From the NCBI GenBank assembly GCA_011525065.1, contig WTIY01000030.1:1-6129 (forward strand): DNA of 6,129 nucleotides, in the 5' to 3' direction. The notes below the pieces were generated by a model. It searched no databases. It was not told the DNA's origin and worked only from the letters and a program-made list of their open reading frames with translations. A program made the translations under genes and the position numbers. Each line of letters opens with the position of its first letter. The stretch's first letter is position 1. Source of the DNA: Flavobacteriales bacterium (GTDB lineage: Bacteria; Bacteroidota; Bacteroidia; Flavobacteriales; Flavobacteriaceae). Below are positions 1 through 6,129 of this stretch, piece by piece.

Positions 1-338
1 GCCTTCAAGAGATGGCCAGCAGTCAGAATGTTGCTGTGAAAACAGCCAGTGCACTGACGCGTGCGACACCGACCATCGCTGGCGCAGGAACTGAGCCTGT
101 TGTTGTCGGTGCAGCCTTCGGGGTAGGTGCTTTGAATACAACAGATTTGATCGACGGTGAGACAGGAGTGTTTAAAGTACGTGTATTGGCTGAGCAGCCA
201 GCCGTAGGATTAGACAATTATGCCTCTTATGTAAACCAGATGAAATCAGGTTTAACCGTCAACGCCATCAACACTAAGATATTTAATGCCCTTAAGGCCA
301 TTGCTGATATCGAAGATAATCGAGCAGATTTTTATTAA
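1..338 (+). CDS. C-terminal end of a PpiD/SurA-like peptidyl-prolyl isomerase (5' end outside window)
   Basis: The frame is open to the left edge: the codons before the ATG at 12 read Leu-Gln-Glu, so this ATG is internal and about 111 C-terminal residues are visible before the TAA at 336-338. The ending resembles the C-terminus of Bacteroidota peptidyl-prolyl isomerases with a SurA-type N-terminal domain (PpiD-like foldases of about 700 residues). Similar pieces are a short 'Ala-Gly-Ala-Gly-Thr-Glu-Pro-Val-Val-Val-Gly' stretch, an 'LIDGETGVFKVRV' segment, a 'Tyr-Ala-Ser-Tyr-Val-Asn-Gln' helix start and the final IEDNRADFY. Such proteins are inner-membrane anchored and help fold exported proteins in the periplasm. 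The catalytic domain and membrane anchor are not in the window, so the call rests on recalled family resemblance of the tail only. A hairpin terminator follows 22 bp after the stop. Confidence 0.68.
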   Translation, partial: LQEMASSQNVAVKTASALTRATPTIAGAGTEPVVVGAAFGVGALNTTDLIDGETGVFKVRVLAEQPAVGLDNYASYVNQMKSGLTVNAINTKIFNALKAIADIEDNRADFY

Positions 339-360
339 TCAGCGGCAAGATTGATCGTTT

Positions 361-397
361 TAAAATCCCCCCGCGCCTGTGGCGCGGGGGGATTTTA
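361..397. terminator. Bidirectional rho-independent terminator between convergent genes
   Basis: A perfect inverted repeat has 17-bp arms at 361-377 and 381-397 around a 3-nt TGT loop. The inner 11 bp of the stem are all G/C (CCCCCCGCGCC paired with GGCGCGGGGGG) and the outer 6 bp are A/T. The + strand transcript continues from the G-run into ATTTTATTAT, and the - strand transcript into ATTTTAAAACG, so each direction has a U-rich tail partly inside the outer stem. It lies 22 bp past the foldase stop on the + strand. On the - strand it begins at the base immediately after the GHMP kinase stop codon (400-398). Confidence 0.93.
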
Positions 398-1300
398 TTA
401 TCGGACCATGTCGGCAAAAGATATCACGGTAGGAAATCCTTTGGCCTTAAAATAATCTGGGCTTGATTTTGGCCCAAGGGCCAGCATGAAATCACCGCCC
501 CATCCACCGAGGCTTTTAATCTCACCTTTGAAATCAGGAAATAATTCTTGTTTTACCGGAATTAAATTGAGCACCTCAGCAATGGCGGATTCATGCGCCC
601 GGATAAGCTGGCCGAAGTCTTGGGCATCTCGGGCTTGAATAAATTCTTGCGTCAAATCATTAATTTGATTCAGCCAAGCCTCGCTGATCGATTGATTTCT
701 GTAATGAGCAATGGATTCACGGCTGTTTTGTTTTTTGTTTCGATGGATAAAATAGAGCTGATCTTTAAACGGCCAATTCAGGGGTGTCGTTTTAATTTTT
801 GGTCCATTTTCGGACAATTGATAGATGAATGGGCCATTCATATTGGCTGCTGCAAGGTCGTAACCACTGCCCCCAAATGTCTTTTTTGAAAGCCAGTAAG
901 GGTCGGTTTTACTCCACTCGGCCATGGCCGCGATTAAGGTCGACGAGCTGCCTAGCCCCCAGTCTTGGGGAAACTCCAATTGACATTTGATTTTAAGCCC
1001 TGAACCATTGGAAAACATTGAAGGATTTTGGGTATGGATGGCTTTTAATAGCTGGATAATGGCTCGGGCCGACCCCGTCTCATTGGTTTTTATGACGGTC
1101 CAGTCGGAAGTCCTAATTTCAGCCCAAAACCACAATTTTCCCTCACAGTCTAAGGCTTGCCATATGACGGTGTTCGCTTGATCTTTTTGGGTGATGGTGA
1201 ATTTTTGACCTTTCACAGTAGGGAGCGCAAGGGCACACGCTCCATCCAGTACGGCGTACTCCGCAGTCAACAATAGTTTTCCGTGTTTGTAAATTTGCAT
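398..1300 (-). CDS. GYDIA-type GHMP kinase of the mevalonate pathway, probable phosphomevalonate kinase
   Basis: A 300-residue small-molecule kinase of the GHMP fold, presumably cytoplasmic and ATP-dependent. Visible motifs, counted from the ATG at 1300: the N-terminal HGKLLLTAEYAVLDG segment (about 6-20), the glycine/serine ATP loop GLGSSS (115-120), GSGYDLAAA (144-152, variant of the family's GYDIA signature, with Asp148 a candidate catalytic base) and the C-terminal SLGGWGGDF loop (263-271). GSGYDLA resembles the GSGFDVA of phosphomevalonate kinases such as yeast Erg8 more than the SGID of mevalonate kinases. With the adjacent HMG-CoA reductase, this favours phosphomevalonate kinase, although mevalonate kinase activity is not excluded. 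A GTG at 1303 would add one residue. The ATG is preferred because family members start just before the GKLLL motif, and a TAA lies in frame directly upstream of the GTG. The gene is 43 bp downstream of the reductase and likely co-transcribed with it. Confidence 0.85.
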   Translation of the reverse strand: MQIYKHGKLLLTAEYAVLDGACALALPTVKGQKFTITQKDQANTVIWQALDCEGKLWFWAEIRTSDWTVIKTNETGSARAIIQLLKAIHTQNPSMFSNGSGLKIKCQLEFPQDWGLGSSSTLIAAMAEWSKTDPYWLSKKTFGGSGYDLAAANMNGPFIYQLSENGPKIKTTPLNWPFKDQLYFIHRNKKQNSRESIAHYRNQSISEAWLNQINDLTQEFIQARDAQDFGQLIRAHESAIAEVLNLIPVKQELFPDFKGEIKSLGGWGGDFMLALGPKSSPDYFKAKGFPTVISFADMVR

Positions 1301-1343
1301 CACTTAACCAATCGAGTTTTCATCGCTACTTTGCCCCACCAAA

Positions 1344-2666
1344 TTAAGCATCCTGTTGATGTTTGACCACGTACTCAGCGACATTACGGGCAGAAATGGG
1401 CTGCGTTTTAAAATGCTCGATGGCCAATGATTTTGTCGATTCTGTCGCTCCGTATTGACTTAATAAATTCAGTAAATGCATTTTCATATGGCCTTTTTGG
1501 ATGCCTGTGGTGATCAGAGAGCGCACGGCAGCAAAGTTTTGAGCCAAACCGGCACAGGCCACAATCATCATGAGTTGCTCCGCGGATGGATTTTGTAAAA
1601 TGGACAGAGAAACTCCAGCCATTGGATGTAATTTTGTGAGCCCTCCGACGGTTCCTAGTGCCAGAGGCAGTTGCATTGAAAACTCGAATTCATCCTGAGT
1701 TATTTTTGCCGTCGACAAGCTGCAATATTGACCAGATCTTGAGGCAAAAGCGTGGATTCCCGCTTCTATGGCCCTAAAATCATTACCCGTAGCCAAAACC
1801 ACTGCGTCCACACCATTCATAATGCCTTTATTGTGGGTTACCCCGCGCAGGGGGTTGGCGTGTGCGATCTCCACAGCACGAACGAATTTATTTGCAAATT
1901 CGCTTCCCGAAAGGCCTTCTTGAGCCAATTCAGAGACTGGGCAAGTTACCTTGACCTCTACCAGGCACTCAGGCACATAATTCGATAGGATGCTCATAAC
2001 CACTTCGGGGGTGGCAGTCTCTGGGACGAATCCCGAAAAATTCGATGCCAAGGACTTCAGGGTCGCCGCCATAGTCTCAAGACACGAATTGATGTAATTG
2101 GCACCCATGGCGTCTGCGGTTTCAAACTTCGCATCGATGTAATAATAGTCGTCGAGCTGAGCTGTTTGGTCCACTAATTCCAGAGAAACAAGCCCTCCGC
2201 CTCGGGCTTCCATGCCTTTAGATAAAGGGCCGATGCTCTGTTTTAACTGCTGTTTATGCTGCTCGAAAAAATCATTTAGAACCGCGCTTTCGCCTGAATA
2301 ATTTAAATGAATTTGTCCGCTTTTTGTCCGGCTAATAATGCGCGCTTGAAAACCGCCACGCGCCGCCCAAAATTTAGCTGCATTACTCGCTGCGGCAACC
2401 ACAGAGCTTTCCTCAATGACCATGGGGATGGCGTGAAACTCACCGTTGATCTTAAAGTTTGGGGCCACGGCAAAGGGCAAGAAAAAGTTAGTCAAGGCAT
2501 TTTCTATGAATTCATCATGTCTTTTTTGCCTTTGCTCATCCTCATGCCAATAAACACGCAGTAAATTAGCGGACTCTTGGTCACCATTCAAGAAGGTCTC
2601 TGTGAGCCAGTTGATTTTTTCAGCCTTGGAGCGTTTTGAAAAGCCGTTAATGGATTTATCGTTCAT
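1344..2666 (-). CDS. mvaA: Class II hydroxymethylglutaryl-CoA reductase
   Basis: A soluble enzyme interconverting HMG-CoA and mevalonate with NAD(P)H. Counted from the ATG at 2666 (440 residues; the Pseudomonas mevalonii enzyme has 428), class II motifs appear in order: EESSVVAAAS with the catalytic Glu (85/86), the cofactor-binding DAMGAN (185-190), THNKGI with catalytic Lys280, ATGNDFRA with catalytic Asp296, LGTVGG (337-342), and the C-terminal GHMKMH with catalytic His393. No membrane segment is visible, as expected for class II. Databases call this family 'degradative', but the adjacent GHMP kinase points to biosynthetic use in isoprenoid synthesis. An in-frame ATG at 2711 would give 455 residues. 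The 2666 start is chosen because relatives begin just before the conserved NGFSK segment and because a TATATTTG promoter box (2687-2694) lies inside the extension. Cofactor preference cannot be read from the sequence. Confidence 0.95.
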   Translation of the reverse strand: MNDKSINGFSKRSKAEKINWLTETFLNGDQESANLLRVYWHEDEQRQKRHDEFIENALTNFFLPFAVAPNFKINGEFHAIPMVIEESSVVAAASNAAKFWAARGGFQARIISRTKSGQIHLNYSGESAVLNDFFEQHKQQLKQSIGPLSKGMEARGGGLVSLELVDQTAQLDDYYYIDAKFETADAMGANYINSCLETMAATLKSLASNFSGFVPETATPEVVMSILSNYVPECLVEVKVTCPVSELAQEGLSGSEFANKFVRAVEIAHANPLRGVTHNKGIMNGVDAVVLATGNDFRAIEAGIHAFASRSGQYCSLSTAKITQDEFEFSMQLPLALGTVGGLTKLHPMAGVSLSILQNPSAEQLMMIVACAGLAQNFAAVRSLITTGIQKGHMKMHLLNLLSQYGATESTKSLAIEHFKTQPISARNVAEYVVKHQQDA

Positions 2667-2686
2667 GAATGAAACCGCTTGAGTTG

Positions 2687-2694
2687 CAAATATA
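2687..2694 (-). promoter_or_regulatory. Bacteroidota-type -7 promoter box (TATATTTG) for the reductase operon
   Basis: Read on the - strand, 2694-2687 is TATATTTG, an exact match to the TAnnTTTG -7 consensus of Bacteroidota primary sigma factors. Upstream, with a 19-nt spacer, is TTC (2716-2714), one mismatch from the expected TTG -33 element, so that half is weak. Transcription would start about 5-7 bases downstream, near 2680, leaving a leader of about 15 nt before the ATG at 2666. This fits the shorter reductase start and argues against the ATG at 2711. Confidence 0.55.
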
Positions 2695-2738
2695 AGTCTT
2701 TTGTCAGGCATGAGAATGGCTTTTCATTGGCACTCTGG

Positions 2739-2756
2739 TTCAAAATTTATTCAAAA
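2739..2756. repeat. Two TTCAAAA direct repeats, 11 bp apart, in the divergent intergenic region
   Basis: TTCAAAA occurs at 2739-2745 and again at 2750-2756, a spacing of 11 bp or about one helical turn. The pair lies between the divergent reductase and peptidase genes. Just outside them, GGCTTTT (2718-2724) and AAAAGCC (2754-2760) form a 7-bp inverted match. Phased A-tracts or a regulator site are possible, but both patterns are short enough to be chance in AT-rich DNA. No strong TAnnTTTG box is visible for the + strand peptidase; the nearest candidate, TATCTTAC at 2762-2769, has two mismatches. Confidence 0.25.
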
Positions 2757-2799
2757 AGCCTTATCTTACAATTCGATTTAAACAACCTAAATCTCAAGG

Positions 2800-5004
2800 A
2801 TGAGGCGACACGATGTGAGGGCTTTGTTGACGGTAATTATCGGTGTTTTTTGGACAATCAATATGGGGTCACAAACTCGTGAACTCACTTTGGCCGAAAT
2901 TTGGACTGGAACCTTCACCCCTACAGGCTTAAAATCCATAAAAAGCATGCGCGATGGCGCGCACTTTACTATTTTAGAGCGCAATGACAGTACTGGGGCT
3001 ATGGAAATTAATCGATATGCCTACGCCACAGGTAATAAAGATTCAGTGTTGTTTGACGGGAGTAATTTTCCGGCAATACAGGGTATTTTTGCTTACGACT
3101 TTAGTCCAGACGAGCGGGGAATTTTGATTAAATCACAGCGGGAAGGCATATACCGTCGTTCCTATTACGCTCAACACTATTTTTACGACCTCACTTCAGA
3201 GGTGATTCGACCTGTGGAGGGGAATCACTTGCAGGAAGTCACTTTTAGTCCCGATGGTCGATTTTTGAGCTTTGTAAAAGACAACAACCTGTTTTATCAA
3301 GAGGTGCAAACCGGAAAGAACGTACAGGTAACCGTTGATGGGCGCTTTAATGAAATCATCAATGGTAAAACAGATTGGGTTTATGAGGAGGAGTTCGGTT
3401 TTGTTCGGGCGCATCAATGGAGCAGCGACGGTCAATATCTAGCTTTTTTGCGTTTTGACGAGACCCAGGTTCCAGAATTTTCCATGGATGTTTATGGGCA
3501 GGGTTTATATCCAAATCAGGACGTATTCAAGTACCCTAAGGCCGGTGAGGCTAATGCGAGCGTGACACTGCTGATACACGACCTGAATAATGGCCAGACT
3601 AAATCAGTAGATTTGTCGGCTTGGCCCTACGAATATATTCCTCGAATTAAATGGTCCAAGTCTCCGCGATACCTGAGTGTGCAACTCATGAATCGGACTC
3701 AAGATCATCTATTTTTATTGCAGGTTGACGCCCAGACGAATTTGACAAAAATGCTCCTTGAAGAGAGAGATTCGGCTTTTGTGGATGTCCATGATGATTT
3801 GACTTTTCTCAACGACAACAGTTTTATTTGGCCCAGTGAAAAAGACGGATGGCGTCATTTGTATCATTACGATGCTCAAGGCGATTTGATTCAGCAGCTG
3901 ACAAAGGGGTCTTATGACGTTACTGATTTTTATGGTTTTAATCCGAGACTAGGACGTCTGTACTTTCAATCTTCAAAAAGAGGCAGTCGTTACAGGGATT
4001 TATATTCTATGAACATTTCAGGCAGTAACACGATTCGTTTGTCACAGAGAAAGGGGACAAATTCTGCGGATTATAACGCAGATTTTAGTCATTTGATTCA
4101 AACCCATTCTTCGGTCAGCACCCCACCGCATTACTCGCTACATTCTGGGCTTGATGGCCAAGAGTTAAGGGTAATTGAGGATAATTCTGCCCTTTCGGAA
4201 ACCTTGGTGAATTACGCGCTCAACCCCAAAACTTTTGACAGTATCTGGGTCAATGGCCATTGGTTAAATACCTACACCATCAAACCTGCCAATTTGAATC
4301 CTGAGAAAAAATATCCAGTACTGATGTATCAATACAGCGGCCCGGGCTCTCAACAAGTGGCCGATCGTTGGCATAACGCGAACGACTACTGGCATCAATT
4401 TTTAGTGAACCAAGGCATGATTGTGGTTTGTGTTGATGGTCGAGGTACTGGCCTAAAAGGACGGGATTTTAAAAAAATGACTCAGGGTAAACTGGGTAAG
4501 TACGAGGTGGAAGATCAAATCCAAGCGGCCAAACAGATCAGTGAATGGTCTTTTGTCGATCCTGAACATATAGGCATTTGGGGCTGGAGTTACGGTGGAT
4601 TTATGTCTGCAAATTGTCTGTTTCAAGGACAAGGTGTCTTTTCCACTGCGATCTCTGTAGCGCCAGTGACCTCATGGCGTTACTACGATACGATTTATAC
4701 GGAGCGCTACATGGGACTGCCCCAAGAAAATTCTGTGGGATACGATGCTTACGCTCCCTTAGATCATGTGCAAAACATGCAAGGTAATTTGCTCATCGTA
4801 CATGGCACGGCGGACGACAATGTGCACGTTCAAAATTCCATGCGATTAATCGATGCACTGGTTAGCGCGAACAAAGAATTCGATTGGCTCATTTATCCGG
4901 ATAAAAATCATGGCATTTATGGGGGCTATACCCGTTTGCACCTTTATCGAAAAATGACAGAATTTCTCAAAGAGCACTTAATGCATCCCAGCCCTCTGGA
5001 ATAA
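2800..5004 (+). CDS. Secreted dipeptidyl peptidase IV (S9 family serine peptidase)
   Basis: A 734-residue enzyme expected to cleave X-Pro and X-Ala dipeptides from peptide N-termini, probably in the periplasm. Residues 1-24 look like a signal peptide: basic start (Arg2, Arg3, Arg7), hydrophobic core 8-20, cleavage near 24/25. A beta-propeller domain spans about 30-480 with DPPIV-type repeats (FSPD at 101, FSPDG at 149). DWVYEEE (192-198) carries the Glu pair that binds the free N-terminus (197/198), and Arg119 aligns with human Arg125. The alpha/beta-hydrolase domain holds YSGPGS (512-517, oxyanion Tyr512), nucleophile Ser597 in GWSYGG, Asp672 in HGTADDNVH (Asn674 matching human Asn710) and His704 in DKNHG. 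YYDTIYTERYMGLP (628-641) closely matches human DPP IV around Tyr662/Tyr666, favouring DPP IV over prolyl tripeptidyl peptidase. Length fits the family. The ATG at 2800 is the only start keeping the whole signal peptide; no properly spaced ribosome site is visible. A peptide transporter follows 70 bp downstream. Confidence 0.95.
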   Translation: MRRHDVRALLTVIIGVFWTINMGSQTRELTLAEIWTGTFTPTGLKSIKSMRDGAHFTILERNDSTGAMEINRYAYATGNKDSVLFDGSNFPAIQGIFAYDFSPDERGILIKSQREGIYRRSYYAQHYFYDLTSEVIRPVEGNHLQEVTFSPDGRFLSFVKDNNLFYQEVQTGKNVQVTVDGRFNEIINGKTDWVYEEEFGFVRAHQWSSDGQYLAFLRFDETQVPEFSMDVYGQGLYPNQDVFKYPKAGEANASVTLLIHDLNNGQTKSVDLSAWPYEYIPRIKWSKSPRYLSVQLMNRTQDHLFLLQVDAQTNLTKMLLEERDSAFVDVHDDLTFLNDNSFIWPSEKDGWRHLYHYDAQGDLIQQLTKGSYDVTDFYGFNPRLGRLYFQSSKRGSRYRDLYSMNISGSNTIRLSQRKGTNSADYNADFSHLIQTHSSVSTPPHYSLHSGLDGQELRVIEDNSALSETLVNYALNPKTFDSIWVNGHWLNTYTIKPANLNPEKKYPVLMYQYSGPGSQQVADRWHNANDYWHQFLVNQGMIVVCVDGRGTGLKGRDFKKMTQGKLGKYEVEDQIQAAKQISEWSFVDPEHIGIWGWSYGGFMSANCLFQGQGVFSTAISVAPVTSWRYYDTIYTERYMGLPQENSVGYDAYAPLDHVQNMQGNLLIVHGTADDNVHVQNSMRLIDALVSANKEFDWLIYPDKNHGIYGGYTRLHLYRKMTEFLKEHLMHPSPLE

Positions 5005-5074
5005 TTCACGAACCATTGAGTAAAACCATTTTGACCTTAACCAATAAAATAATCTTAACATTAATTCAGAATTT

Positions 5075-6129
5075 ATGACAACAGCAACCACGAAAAAAGA
5101 GTTTTTTGGACACCCTAGAGGATTGTTCGTCCTGTTTTTTACCGAAATGTGGGAGCGTTTTTCCTATTACGGCATGCGCGCCATTTTGGTTCTTTATCTA
5201 GTCTCTCAAACGGATGCCGAAAATGCCGGATTGGGCTGGGCCAATGACAGTGCTCTGGCCCTCTATGGATGGTACACCATGCTGGTTTATGTGGCCTCAA
5301 TACCGGGTGGCTGGTTGGCCGATAAAATGTTTGGGCAAAAAAAATCAGTGCTTTATGGCGGCATACTATTGGTCTTAGGACACAGCATACTGGCTGTTGA
5401 AACAATGTGGGCGTTTTATACAGGATTGTCGCTTATTATCGCCGGAGTTGGGATGCTTAAACCCAATATTTCTACCATGGTCGGTGGTCTTTATCAGCCT
5501 GGGGACATCCGTCGTGACAAAGGCTTCACGATTTTCTATATCGGCATCAATTTAGGCGCCTTTTTATCGAGTATAATCGTGGGTTATGTCGGTGAGGTAA
5601 TGGGCTGGCACTACGGATTTGGCCTGGCTGGTATCGGGATGACTCTGGGTTTAATTCAATACGTCATGGGTCAAAAATATTTGACTGATGTGGGGAACTT
5701 TTTAGGCAGTTCCACTGATGCTAAACAGATCGAGGCCATGAATCGTCCTTTGACTAAAGTCGAAAAAGATCGCGTGGTTGTTTTATTCCTGTCCTTTTTC
5801 TTGGTCATCGTGTTTTGGGGTGCTTTTGAGCAGGCCGGAGGCTTGATGAATATTTACGCCATGGAGAACACAAACAGAATGCTTTTGGGCTATGAAATAC
5901 CAGCATCATGGTTTCAATCCTTGAATGCCATGTTCATTATATTTTTGGGAACGTCTGTTGCCGCATATTGGGCCAAACGTAAACTAAAAGGCAAATTGTC
6001 AACCTCACTGTTTAAAATGATTATTGGCTTGATCATTATGGGAACAGGATTCTTTTTTATGTCTGCTGCTTCTTCAGAATTCGAAACAACGGGTTCGTCA
6101 GCCATGTACTGGTTAGTTTTGGCTTATTT
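5075..6129 (+). CDS. Proton-dependent oligopeptide transporter (POT/PTR2 family), 3' end outside window
   Basis: An inner-membrane MFS transporter importing di- and tripeptides with protons. The ATG at 5075 opens a frame that stays open to the right edge, giving 351 residues with the last codon split, so the C-terminal part is missing (family members usually exceed 450). Visible signatures: the ExxERFxYYG motif in TM1 (Glu24, Glu27, Arg28, Tyr31, Tyr32), which couples protons and binds peptide; GMLKPNIS (126-133) with Lys129 in the TM4 region; the PTR2 signature FYIGINLGAF (154-163); and FWGAFEQAGG (247-256) at TM7. Hydrophobic segments recur throughout (for example 34-43, 92-107, 112-127, 154-173, 235-250, 283-298, 314-330). 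It follows the DPP IV gene by 70 bp on the same strand with no hairpin between, so co-transcription is likely: the peptidase makes dipeptides that this protein takes up. The first residues are polar, with no signal peptide, as usual for MFS proteins. Confidence 0.94.
   Translation, partial: MTTATTKKEFFGHPRGLFVLFFTEMWERFSYYGMRAILVLYLVSQTDAENAGLGWANDSALALYGWYTMLVYVASIPGGWLADKMFGQKKSVLYGGILLVLGHSILAVETMWAFYTGLSLIIAGVGMLKPNISTMVGGLYQPGDIRRDKGFTIFYIGINLGAFLSSIIVGYVGEVMGWHYGFGLAGIGMTLGLIQYVMGQKYLTDVGNFLGSSTDAKQIEAMNRPLTKVEKDRVVVLFLSFFLVIVFWGAFEQAGGLMNIYAMENTNRMLLGYEIPASWFQSLNAMFIIFLGTSVAAYWAKRKLKGKLSTSLFKMIIGLIIMGTGFFFMSAASSEFETTGSSAMYWLVLAY

Noticed and set aside
23..217. Open - strand frame opposite the foldase tail.
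   Set aside because: It is a low-complexity shadow of the + strand coding frame, which has the recognisable family C-terminus.
593..889. Open + strand frame of 98 codons inside the kinase region.
   Set aside because: It lies wholly antisense to a gene with clear GHMP kinase motifs and its translation resembles no known protein. The other antisense or out-of-frame open frames at 987-1181, 1752-1988, 2307-2564, 3196-3435, 4578-4787, 5139-5405 and 5914-6105 were dismissed for the same reason.
2679..2984. Small open frames on both strands over the divergent intergenic region (+ 2679-2882 and - 2787-2984).
   Set aside because: Both overlap the start of the peptidase gene in other frames and show no recognisable protein features; the region is better explained as a promoter region.
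5011..5043. Three AACCA copies (two as AACCATT, at 5011 and 5024) in the gap between the peptidase and transporter genes.
   Set aside because: The copies are short, unevenly spaced (13 and 15 bp) and in AT-rich DNA; chance is enough to explain them.
5031..5057. Possible promoter for the transporter: TTG at 5031-5033 and TAATCTTA at 5050-5057.
   Set aside because: The -7 candidate has two mismatches to TAnnTTTG and the 16-nt spacer is a little short; co-transcription with the peptidase is the simpler reading.

Overview
The window looks like ordinary core chromosome of a member of the Bacteroidota, most likely a flavobacterium or close relative. The evidence is a PpiD/SurA-like foldase tail of Bacteroidota type, a GYDIA-type GHMP kinase next to a class II HMG-CoA reductase, a DPP IV peptidase next to a POT peptide transporter, a TAnnTTTG-type promoter box, and starts without convincing Shine-Dalgarno sites. 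Base composition is moderate (mid-40s % G+C by eye) and even across the window. I see no mobile element, tRNA, rRNA, CRISPR array or foreign island.

Layout: (1) the 3' end of a + strand gene for a periplasmic peptidyl-prolyl isomerase/foldase enters from the left and stops at 338. (2) A perfect 17-bp GC-cored hairpin at 361-397 separates it from the convergent - strand genes and can serve as a terminator both ways. (3) A - strand pair, HMG-CoA reductase (1344-2666) then GHMP kinase (398-1300), 43 bp apart and probably one operon, belongs to the mevalonate route to isoprenoids. (4) A 133-bp divergent intergenic region holds a good -7 box for the reductase operon. (5) On the + strand, a secreted dipeptidyl peptidase IV (2800-5004) is followed after 70 bp by a proton-coupled oligopeptide transporter that runs off the right edge (5075-6129, 351 codons visible).

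Functionally there are two modules. The left one makes mevalonate from HMG-CoA and, by inference, phosphorylates phosphomevalonate. The right one removes X-Pro/X-Ala dipeptides from peptides in the periplasm and imports the resulting di/tripeptides. I found no undescribed system. The points worth a second look are the exact role of the GHMP kinase, the corrected start of the reductase, the terminator that begins at the kinase stop codon, and the residue-level assignment of the peptidase as DPP IV rather than prolyl tripeptidyl peptidase.
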